Origin: a virus
Strand: one strand, 5' to 3'
IMG/VR virus record: IMGVR_UViG_3300033151_000479
Location: 1 to 21,087 of that record
Length of the DNA stretch: 21,087 nt
Shown here: positions 14,204 through 20,063 of the stretch, piece by piece
How positions within the stretch are numbered: the first letter of the stretch is position 1
Layout of the letters: every line of letters starts with the position of its first letter
Position numbers and translations under genes: made by a program
Notes under the pieces: model-generated
What the model was told of the DNA's origin: nothing
What the model saw: only the letters and a program-made list of their open reading frames with translations
Database searches by the model: none

Positions 14204-14956
14204 ATGATATTTGAAGGAAACTGTGCAATATGTGGAACACATTTCAGAAGAAGATACCCCAAAACAAGAAAGGCACCAATATGCTGTTCGGTAAAGTGTG
14301 GAGCTATACGATTAAAAAATAAATGGCAAGACCCAGGATATAGGCAAAAGCAAAGTGATTCCCACAAAGGCAATCCAGGTTATTGGACTGGCAAAGAAAG
14401 ACTTGCAATGAGGGGCGCAGGGAATCCCAAATGGAAAGGGGGCAATCGCAGAATAATTAATGGTAGGGGGTATATATGTTTATTATTACCTAAATATCTA
14501 GGGTTAGGGGCACAGGTCTTAGAACATCGTTGGGTAATGGAAAAGCATCTTGGCAGAAAATTAAGAAAGGATGAAGATGTGCATCATATTGATGGAGTCA
14601 AGACAAATAATAAGATTGAGAATTTACAAGTGATGGGGCATTCAGAACATTTAGCATTTGAATGGAAACACCATCGCAAAAGACTAGGGCCAAAACCCAA
14701 TAATAAAATTTGTGAACTATGTAATAAAGGATTTTATCATACATTACCAAAAAGGAGATTTTGTTCAATTGAATGTTTCAAAAAGTACGTTTTCATTAAA
14801 TCAAGGAAACCACATAAAGTTATATGTCGATGGTGTGGCAAGGAATTTCATACAAAAAGATTAACTCAAAAATGTTGTTCGACAAGTTGCGGAGCAAAGA
14901 AGAGTTATAAAACAAATAGGGATAAAAATGCCGACAACCAGAAACCCACAAAGTAA
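14204..14956 (+). CDS. HNH homing-type endonuclease (second copy)
   Basis: This 250-residue protein has three Cys4 zinc-ribbon units: Cys7/10/28/32 before the nuclease core, and Cys170/173/187/191 and Cys208/211/225/229 after it. The HNH core contains EHRWVMEKHLGRKL (107-120), the pair His127-His128 in DVHHIDGVKTNN and IENLQVMGHSEH (138-149). The first copy has only one zinc ribbon, so the two are related at the core but not recent duplicates. The ATG follows a TATA box by 22 nt. The sequence is more A+T-rich than adjacent genes. Its last 29 nt overlap the head-closure gene, whose start and weak ribosome site (AGGGAT) lie inside this gene. It is likely a self-spreading element with specificity for the connector region. 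Confidence 0.85.
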   Translation: MIFEGNCAICGTHFRRRYPKTRKAPICCSVKCGAIRLKNKWQDPGYRQKQSDSHKGNPGYWTGKERLAMRGAGNPKWKGGNRRIINGRGYICLLLPKYLGLGAQVLEHRWVMEKHLGRKLRKDEDVHHIDGVKTNNKIENLQVMGHSEHLAFEWKHHRKRLGPKPNNKICELCNKGFYHTLPKRRFCSIECFKKYVFIKSRKPHKVICRWCGKEFHTKRLTQKCCSTSCGAKKSYKTNRDKNADNQKPTK

Positions 14957-15335
14957 AGGAAAGCAGTTTAGAAAGATTTTCGCAGGTTACTTAGATTTCA
15001 AAGGAACAGATGTAACTCTTAGAACCACAACCAGAACATTAGATAGCAATGGCAGGACTACTGCAACTTCTACCACCACAAAAACCCTTAAGGCTGACAT
15101 CCAATGGTACACCAAAAAAGAACTGGATAAGGGCAATCTAGGCAATGTAAAAACTGGAGACGGTAGATTGTTCGTTAAGCATGACTCAGGGATAGACATT
15201 GAAGCTGATACTCTTTTCTATGAAGTTGAATATAACTCTGAAAGGTGGAGACTCATATCTCAGATGGAAGGGGAATTGATAGAGGGTGCTGTGGGATTTA
15301 TGGGCTTTAATATCAGAAAGAACTCGCAGTTATGA
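14928..15335 (+). CDS. Head-closure/stopper protein, SPP1 gp16-like
   Basis: The protein has 135 residues. After a basic N-terminus it shows the small beta-barrel pattern of head-closure proteins: DVTLRTTTRTLDSNGRT (an opening hairpin with a turn), then TLKADIQWYTKKELD, then GRLFVKHDSGIDIEADTLFY, VEYNSERWRLISQM and a terminal strand VGFMGFNIRK. Length and order (between adaptor and HK97 gp10-like gene) agree with a head-closure protein that seals the portal channel after packaging. The ATG at 14928 lies within the end of the HNH gene, with AGGGAT about 5 nt upstream. The original start may have been at the upstream orphan ribosome site. Confidence 0.7.
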   Translation: MPTTRNPQSKGKQFRKIFAGYLDFKGTDVTLRTTTRTLDSNGRTTATSTTTKTLKADIQWYTKKELDKGNLGNVKTGDGRLFVKHDSGIDIEADTLFYEVEYNSERWRLISQMEGELIEGAVGFMGFNIRKNSQL

Positions 15336-15338
15336 AAG

Positions 15339-15770
15339 ATGATAAAATTCAATGTTAAAGTTTCTGGGACTGAGAAAGGCAAGAAGAAGACCATTGATAA
15401 AAGTAAACTTGCGCTTATGAAGTGCATGTTTAAGATGGAAGAGTTGGCTATTGATTATGCTCCTTTTGACACTGGATATTTGAAAGCTAGGATAACTTTG
15501 TTCCCTCAGATACTTTCAGGTCATTATGTTCTTACGTCTCATGCGAGTTATTCTGCTGCCATGGAGTGGGGCACACGACCTTTCTATGCTCCAATCCAGC
15601 CCCTTAAAGAATGGGCAAGGAGGCAGCTTGGAGATGAGAAGTTGGGCTACGCTGTTCAGGCAAAGATTGCCAAGTTCGGAGTGCGCGCCCATCCATTCAT
15701 GAGAGTTTCTTTGAATTTGGTGCGTTCATTTTATTTGCCAATCTACATGAAAGAAGTCTTTAACCAATAA
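15339..15770 (+). CDS. Neck/tail completion protein, HK97 gp10-like
   Basis: The protein has 143 residues. The family signature is clear: a helix ending in AIDYAPFDTGYLKARI (about 38-53), then SHASYSAAMEWGTRPFY (67-83), PLKEWARRQLG and KIAKFGVRAHPFMRVSL (109-125). The 'DTGxLxxS/A...YA.xxExGT...PxPFxxPA' plan defines HK97 gp10-like proteins that join head and tail. It starts 3 nt after the preceding stop and is the last gene before the second copy of the 25-bp promoter. Its 3' end nearly touches that promoter, which begins 5 nt before the end of its stop codon. Confidence 0.8.
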   Translation: MIKFNVKVSGTEKGKKKTIDKSKLALMKCMFKMEELAIDYAPFDTGYLKARITLFPQILSGHYVLTSHASYSAAMEWGTRPFYAPIQPLKEWARRQLGDEKLGYAVQAKIAKFGVRAHPFMRVSLNLVRSFYLPIYMKEVFNQ

Positions 15771-15790
15771 AGTTAGGATTTAAATAAACT
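15766..15790 (+). promoter_or_regulatory. Tail-operon promoter (25-bp element, copy B)
   Basis: This is an exact 25-bp match to 3820-3844. The TATA-like TTTAAATA is at 15779-15786, placing transcription start near 15810. Unlike copy A, the downstream gene is not leaderless: a leader of about 46 nt with a GAGG ribosome site precedes ATG 15856. Similarity extends loosely past the repeat (CTTAAT in both). Confidence 0.7.
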
Positions 15791-15812
15791 AAGTTCCTTA
15801 ATAATTATAAAT

Positions 15813-15835
15813 AGCTCAAGAGAGCTTATCTTTTT
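15813..15835 (+). terminator. Leader hairpin followed by T5
   Basis: AGCTC (15813-15817) pairs with GAGCT (15822-15826) around AAGA. TATC and TTTTT follow. It lies just after the predicted start of the tail transcript. It could be a terminator for the connector operon, an attenuator or a 5'-end stabiliser; the stem is short. Confidence 0.35.
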
Positions 15836-15855
15836 AAATTCCAAGAGGAAACCTT

Positions 15856-16557
15856 ATGACTGAATATATTTTGGATAATGTTGATTGTGTCGTTGACTTT
15901 TTGAGGACTCACTTAGTAGACCCTAGAGCAAGGGCTGAGGCTTCACATACAAATAATTTAACTGCCACAGCTGGGCAAACTGTCTTCACTGTGACCCCTT
16001 CGGTTGGCACGGTTTCTTGTATAACTGCTATAACAGTCAATGCAGCAAGTAAATCTAAATGGCAAGATTATTATTGGGACTATCAAAATAGTAAGATAAC
16101 TTTCTTTACTGCATTATCTCTGAATGATGCAGTGGTAATAACATTTAAGCAAGGAACTTCGAATTGGATTTATGGGGACAAACCAGAAAATAAGTTGTCC
16201 AATGATTCTTTCCCCAGGATTGCTTGTTTCCTTGTCTCAGGTAGTGGCGCAAGGTTAGGACAATATGAATCTCCAGTCCAAGCCTCCAGTATGTTTCAGT
16301 GTGATATTTGGACGCGGAATGATCAAGTATTTACAATCAATTCAAGAAAATACTCCAATGATTACCTTGGAAGATATATCGGCGGCAGAATAACTAAGGC
16401 TTTTGAAGATAATGAGTCCGACCTGTTCCCAGTATTGTATGGCTATACTCCTGCAAGTGTTCCAAGAGCTGCTCCTGAGTCAGTCGAATATCAGGCTTAT
16501 CATACTGTTCTTGAGATAAATATGAAATGCCTTGATTCGGGCAGGATTGAGAAATAA
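15856..16557 (+). CDS. Tail terminator protein with inserted beta module
   Basis: The protein has 233 residues. An N-terminal helix (ILDNVDCVVDFLRTHL, 5-20) and a C-terminal half with FPRIACFLVSGSGARLGQYE, MFQCDIWTRND, a helix LGRYIGGRITKAFED and the end strand AYHTVLEINM match tail terminator proteins (gpU/SPP1 gp17-like), which cap the tail tube where it joins the head. Residues about 34-98 are an extra beta module (TATAGQTVFTV...YYWDYQNSKITFFTALSLNDAVVITF) like those in the adaptor. AGAGG lies about 8 nt before the ATG. First gene of the tail transcription unit. Confidence 0.7.
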   Translation: MTEYILDNVDCVVDFLRTHLVDPRARAEASHTNNLTATAGQTVFTVTPSVGTVSCITAITVNAASKSKWQDYYWDYQNSKITFFTALSLNDAVVITFKQGTSNWIYGDKPENKLSNDSFPRIACFLVSGSGARLGQYESPVQASSMFQCDIWTRNDQVFTINSRKYSNDYLGRYIGGRITKAFEDNESDLFPVLYGYTPASVPRAAPESVEYQAYHTVLEINMKCLDSGRIEK

Positions 16558-16590
16558 TAATTTAATTAATAACAAAGAGGTAAAACTAAA

Positions 16591-17553
16591 ATGGTTACAA
16601 AGGAAGGATTGATCGGATTGAGGGAGCGTTGGATCATGAAGGAAGAAGCGACCTATAACACTGCTCCCTCATTGGCTACAGCATTAGTCCCTGGATATGA
16701 TATAATAATAAACCCAACATTTACTCAGGGGTTCCAGGAGATACTTAACAATGGAACTGACGTGAGGACAGTCAATTCAAAGGTTGCCGGACCGCTAGGC
16801 TTGGCATACTCTCTGGCATACTATCCCGTTGATTGGCGAATGCTGAAATATGTATTTGACATTGATTCAGAGACTGGCAGCGGAACATACACGCATACAC
16901 TTTCTGTAGGCAACACACTAAAATCTTTCACTGCCGAATGGGCTATGAGACATAGCACAGACCCAATGATATTCAAGCTCACAGGTAACGTCATAAACCA
17001 GTTCAGAATTAATTGGGCTAAGGCTACAGGTGAAGGTAATAGCGGATTCATTACCTGCACTGCTAATTGTATAGCTAAAGATTATACTACACCTGCACTC
17101 CAGGCAGGCTCTTTCACTGCATCCGGAGACCCATTCCAGTATAGGCATGCAGAGATTACTCTTGACACTTCTGAAGTTATTGAGATAAATAATGGTGAGC
17201 TTGTGTTTACTCAGGGCATGAGTCCTAACGATTTCAGGTATGCAAGTTCTTCTAATGACAGACTTATTGGCACACCTATAGCCACAGTTTTCAGAATCTC
17301 TGGCAGGATCAATGTAAATCTTTTGAGCACTACTCTCCCCAGTTTGTGGGAACTTGCAGCTGCCATAAGCGGAACTAACACTATTGTGTTCGAGCAGTCT
17401 GCCAGCAACAAGGTAACTTTTACTCTATCTGGAGTGTACTGCGAACCTGTGCCTCTTGCAGGCACTAACATTGAAGGAGTCAATACTGGTGACTTTGTGT
17501 TTACTGCCACCGGAATCACAACTATAGCCCTAGATGCAATATCTTCGTGGTGA
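16591..17553 (+). CDS. Major tail tube protein
   Basis: The 320-residue protein starts with RERWIMKEEATYNTAP, an opening typical of tail tube proteins of siphoviruses and of the 'phage tail tube' family. Beta strands alternate with short loops through the rest (YTHTLSVGNTLKSFTAEWA, INQFRINWAKA, GFITCTANCIAKDY, AEITLDT, ATVFRISGRINVNLL, TFTLSGVYCE). The Cys/Gly-poor beta content, length and place between the terminator and the G/GT chaperone genes all agree. GAGGT (16577-16581) is 9 nt before the ATG. It polymerises into the tail tube around the tape measure. The two halves each resemble a tail-tube beta unit, so an internal duplication is possible but not shown. Confidence 0.82.
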   Translation: MVTKEGLIGLRERWIMKEEATYNTAPSLATALVPGYDIIINPTFTQGFQEILNNGTDVRTVNSKVAGPLGLAYSLAYYPVDWRMLKYVFDIDSETGSGTYTHTLSVGNTLKSFTAEWAMRHSTDPMIFKLTGNVINQFRINWAKATGEGNSGFITCTANCIAKDYTTPALQAGSFTASGDPFQYRHAEITLDTSEVIEINNGELVFTQGMSPNDFRYASSSNDRLIGTPIATVFRISGRINVNLLSTTLPSLWELAAAISGTNTIVFEQSASNKVTFTLSGVYCEPVPLAGTNIEGVNTGDFVFTATGITTIALDAISSW

Positions 17554-17561
17554 TCAAGACA

Positions 17562-17948
17562 ATGGATAAATGTGATTTTTTCGTAAAAAGTGAGACTAAG
17601 GACATCGTAATAGAAAAGTTGACCTTCAAGTATAAGCCAGTAAATGCAGGCGATGAACTTGAATGGATTGAGGATTACCTGGAAGATAAGATTGAGATAG
17701 GCGAGGATGGCAAAGAGAAGGCTGTCAAAAGGACAAACTTCGGCAAGCTGTCTATGTGTAAATTGAGGAACATCCAAGAAGTGCCATTCAATACTGAAGA
17801 ACTTGAGAAATTGACTGGTGTAAACAAATCATTTAAAAATTTCACTAACCAACAGAAAGATAAACTATTTAGTAAACTCAACCCAATCATATACAATCAA
17901 CTTATAACAGCTATTGACAACATCAACAAACATAAAAAAAAAAGTTAA
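17562..17948 (+). CDS. Tail assembly chaperone, G-like part
   Basis: This is a small acidic/basic helical protein of 128 residues from ATG 17562; an upstream GTG at 17547 or 17550 would overlap the tail-tube stop. ATG 17562 is preferred because GGTGATC (17549-17555), a strong match to the archaeal 16S 3' end, lies 6 nt upstream. The beta opening (TKDIVIEKLTFKYKPVNAGDELEWIEDYL) and helical end are like gpG-type chaperones, which hold the tape measure during tail assembly. The frame ends in a lysine run encoded by ten A's and stops at TAA 17946-17948. A share of ribosomes probably shift to -1 there and continue into the T part. Confidence 0.75.
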   Translation: MDKCDFFVKSETKDIVIEKLTFKYKPVNAGDELEWIEDYLEDKIEIGEDGKEKAVKRTNFGKLSMCKLRNIQEVPFNTEELEKLTGVNKSFKNFTNQQKDKLFSKLNPIIYNQLITAIDNINKHKKKS

Positions 17949-17970
17949 TTTCAAGGATATGCTCAATATC
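17934..17970 (+). promoter_or_regulatory. Programmed -1 frameshift site (A10) with downstream stem
   Basis: Ten consecutive A's (17934-17943) contain the slippery heptamer A AAA AAA in correct zero-frame phase (17936-17942). The zero frame stops 4 nt later, while the -1 frame is open for 81 more codons. GATAT (17956-17960) and ATATC (17966-17970) form a small stem 12 nt downstream. Transcript slippage on the A run is an alternative mechanism. Confidence 0.7.
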
Positions 17971-18187
17971 GAAAGATGAAAAGCTGTACTTGGATCAAGG
18001 AGACAGGTTATATTTAGAGATGGCGAAAGCCTGGAACAGGGGCATAAGTCCGCATGAGTTCCGGAAATGCCTGACCTCAGACCTCAACTTCATAATGGAC
18101 TTCAATGATATGCAGGCAGATAGAGCCAAACAACAAGCGCATGATCAGAAGATAATTGATACAATGAACAGTTTACAGCAAAGATAG
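17942..18187 (+). CDS. Tail assembly chaperone, T-like extension (made by -1 frameshift)
   Basis: This is an 81-residue extension in frame -1 relative to the G-like gene, stopping at TAG 18185-18187. The sequence after the lysine run (LISRICSISKDEKLYLDQGD) has no start codon or ribosome site of its own; the first nominal start is TTG 17990. The remainder is helical (LYLEMAKAWNRGISPHEFRK..., DRAKQQAHDQKIIDTMNSLQ), as in T domains that recruit the tail tube protein. The fused G-T product would be 208 residues from ATG 17562. Position between tail tube and tape measure genes is the classic G/GT slot. Confidence 0.7.
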   Translation, partial: KLISRICSISKDEKLYLDQGDRLYLEMAKAWNRGISPHEFRKCLTSDLNFIMDFNDMQADRAKQQAHDQKIIDTMNSLQQR

Positions 18188-19009
18188 GTGATTCCAACCG
18201 CAGAAGTAGGAGCAATAAGTATAACAGGGGATATTGACGAGACAGGAATAGTCTCTGGGTTAGACAGGATTACTGACCAACTGAAAGAGATGGAGAACCA
18301 GTTTAATCAGGTCAATCAGCCCATGAAACGGACTGCTGGCTATGCAGCCAAACTAGGTGTTTCATTGATAGCTATTGGGGTTGCTGGTGTTGCTGCAATG
18401 ACTGCTCTTGCCACCAAATCTCCTGTGCTTGCCACAACTTTCGCAAAGATGGAGGTTTCTACCCTTAAATTATCCAATACTTTAGGTAGGTTATTGAAGC
18501 CTGCCTTTGAAGGTGTGAACAGTCTTATCATTAGTGCAAATGAATTTATGGTAAATTATGGATCAACTATTTCTAGGGTTGCAACAGGGATAGGTGATAC
18601 TTTAGGAGACTTGGGAAGTATCATCAGCGGTCAATTTTCAGAGATTGATAACATTATTCCAAAGACGGGCATGGCTGCTATGGGTGCAGCTGCTGGATTT
18701 GCATTGATGGGTCCGAGAGGATTATTTATTGGCGCAGCTTTAGGCTTGGCTGCTGCGAATGTCATAGAAGCCAATAAACAACAATTAGATATGTTGCCTG
18801 CTGAGATTGATCCAAAGATTGCTCCTGGCGCAGCTATGCTAAATATAGGTGAAGCACAAGGTGTACCTGGAAAGATGGAAGCTGCGTTCAGAGGTTCTCC
18901 AGTAGAATTTATCTATGATGCAGTCCAGGCTTTCTTCGGTCAAGTTTTAAAAGATGAGGATGTTAAGAATAGGGCTTTTGCAAGTTCTGATGGGGTAATA
19001 AGAGCATAA
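18188..19009 (+). CDS. Tail tape measure protein, short
   Basis: The protein has 273 residues from GTG 18188, which follows the T stop codon directly. An N-terminal helix (GLDRITDQLKEMENQFNQVNQ, about 20-41) is followed by hydrophobic helices (LGVSLIAIGVAGVAAMTALA, 52-71) and a Gly/Ala-rich membrane-like stretch (MAAMGAAAGFALMGPRGLFI, about 162-181; continuing GAALGLAAANV). This mix of coiled coil and glycine-zipper hydrophobic segments, placed right after G/GT, marks the tape measure, which sets tail length and can enter the host membrane at ejection. At roughly 0.15 nm per residue the tail would be about 40 nm, short for a siphovirus. No lytic domain is seen. Confidence 0.72.
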   Translation: MIPTAEVGAISITGDIDETGIVSGLDRITDQLKEMENQFNQVNQPMKRTAGYAAKLGVSLIAIGVAGVAAMTALATKSPVLATTFAKMEVSTLKLSNTLGRLLKPAFEGVNSLIISANEFMVNYGSTISRVATGIGDTLGDLGSIISGQFSEIDNIIPKTGMAAMGAAAGFALMGPRGLFIGAALGLAAANVIEANKQQLDMLPAEIDPKIAPGAAMLNIGEAQGVPGKMEAAFRGSPVEFIYDAVQAFFGQVLKDEDVKNRAFASSDGVIRA

Positions 19010-19010
19010 A

Positions 19011-19796
19011 ATGGCATACATGAAATTGGTGGATTATTCTGATGCAGGTTCAGTTTTCACATTTCCATACAACCCTAACTCACTAGAGTTCGGTACTGCG
19101 AAGTTCCTTGACCAAAGAAATCTGCCATACTCGTTTACTTTCCTTGGCATGGCTTCACCTATCCGAAGCAGTATCAATATAGGAATTAACGGACATTTTG
19201 ATGGCGCAACCAAGAACAGCAATTATCGAAGTTTGGTCAAGATGATCAATAACCCTATTCTCCTTAAACTGTATTTCGAGAATAGTTATGGTAAGTTCTA
19301 TCTTTGCACAGGTTCAGCTATCCAGAAAGTTCCCACTGGAAGCAGACCGCTGCATATAGATTATGTAGGCAACTTCTTCAGTCCTTTCGGAATATTGTTT
19401 GATGATACTCAACAAGACGGACTTGAGGCAAGCGCAAAATCTAATGATGGTGACATGGAGACACCTATTGAGAAGATAACTGGTTCTGTCACTGCAACCC
19501 AGCAGGTCACAATCAAAGATAAGGATGATAACGGCTTTACTTTCACAGCTTCTGCCACAGGCACAATGACATACTCGATTGTCAAAGTAACAACTTCAGA
19601 CAATGCGACACATTTAGTTGAATATATGTATGTCGAAGTTGGCGGAACTGAGCAGATAATTAAGAATGCCAGCGTTAACGGCGACCTTATGCTGACCTTG
19701 GATGCTGGAGAAAGCATTAATGACATCTTCACTGGCGGTACTATAACTAACATAACTCCTACTTTTTATTTCAGGAATGGGTGGGCGAGTGATTGA
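19011..19796 (+). CDS. Distal tail protein (Dit-like)
   Basis: The 261-residue protein opens MAYMKLVDYSDAGSVFTFPY and continues with FTFLGMASPIRSSINIGINGH, YRSLVKMINNPILLKLYF and KFYLCTGSAIQKVPTGSRPL; this is the ring-forming N-terminal domain of distal tail proteins. The C-terminal domain (about 158-261: GSVTATQQVTIKDKDDNGFTF, HLVEYMYVEVGGTEQII, TPTFYFRNGW) resembles the galectin-like second domain of Dit. It starts 1 nt after the tape-measure stop and forms the hub where the tail tip and hub protein attach. The last strand (NITPTFYFRNG) is well kept and the protein appears complete. Confidence 0.72.
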   Translation: MAYMKLVDYSDAGSVFTFPYNPNSLEFGTAKFLDQRNLPYSFTFLGMASPIRSSINIGINGHFDGATKNSNYRSLVKMINNPILLKLYFENSYGKFYLCTGSAIQKVPTGSRPLHIDYVGNFFSPFGILFDDTQQDGLEASAKSNDGDMETPIEKITGSVTATQQVTIKDKDDNGFTFTASATGTMTYSIVKVTTSDNATHLVEYMYVEVGGTEQIIKNASVNGDLMLTLDAGESINDIFTGGTITNITPTFYFRNGWASD

Positions 19797-19799
19797 ACT

Positions 19800-20063
19800 A
19801 TGTGTGACAAAGTAAATTATAAGGATTGTAATGTCAGGATAGATAAGTGCATTAGACAATTGATAAAATATCTAAGGGCAAGAGGGTGTAATCCTATTGC
19901 TTCATGTTGTGGACATGGTAAATATCCAATGACTATAGTTGAACATCGTTGTGATGGTTCTATTGAAGTGTTGAGCGGGACTTATATACCTCGAACCAGA
20001 AATATTTATAAGCGTGACAAAGAAGGATATTATTATATTCCTGAAGTGAGTAAACCAAAATGA
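19800..20063 (+). CDS. Small cysteine-rich CCGHG-motif protein
   Basis: The protein has 87 residues. It has Cys2, Cys10, Cys17, Cys30, Cys36, Cys37 and Cys51 and the motif ASCCGHGKYPMTIV (34-47), after a helix NVRIDKCIRQLIKYLRARG. I recall proteins with an ACCCGHG-type motif as short uncharacterised genes in phages and some archaea; they have the look of metal-binding proteins. It lies between the distal tail protein and the hub gene, where no structural protein of this type is expected, and it is richer in A+T than its neighbours. Stop and next ATG overlap (ATGA). It may be a moron gene carried within the tail operon. No function can be given. Confidence 0.6.
   Translation: MCDKVNYKDCNVRIDKCIRQLIKYLRARGCNPIASCCGHGKYPMTIVEHRCDGSIEVLSGTYIPRTRNIYKRDKEGYYYIPEVSKPK

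Noticed and set aside
17211-17777. 188-codon minus-strand open frame across the tail tube and chaperone genes
   Set aside because: It runs antisense to two well-supported genes and has no recognisable domain or start signal; all convincing genes are on the plus strand.
17990-18187. Independent 65-codon gene starting at TTG 17990
   Set aside because: It has no ribosome site; the frame extends back to the A10 run, and a G/GT frameshift explains it better.
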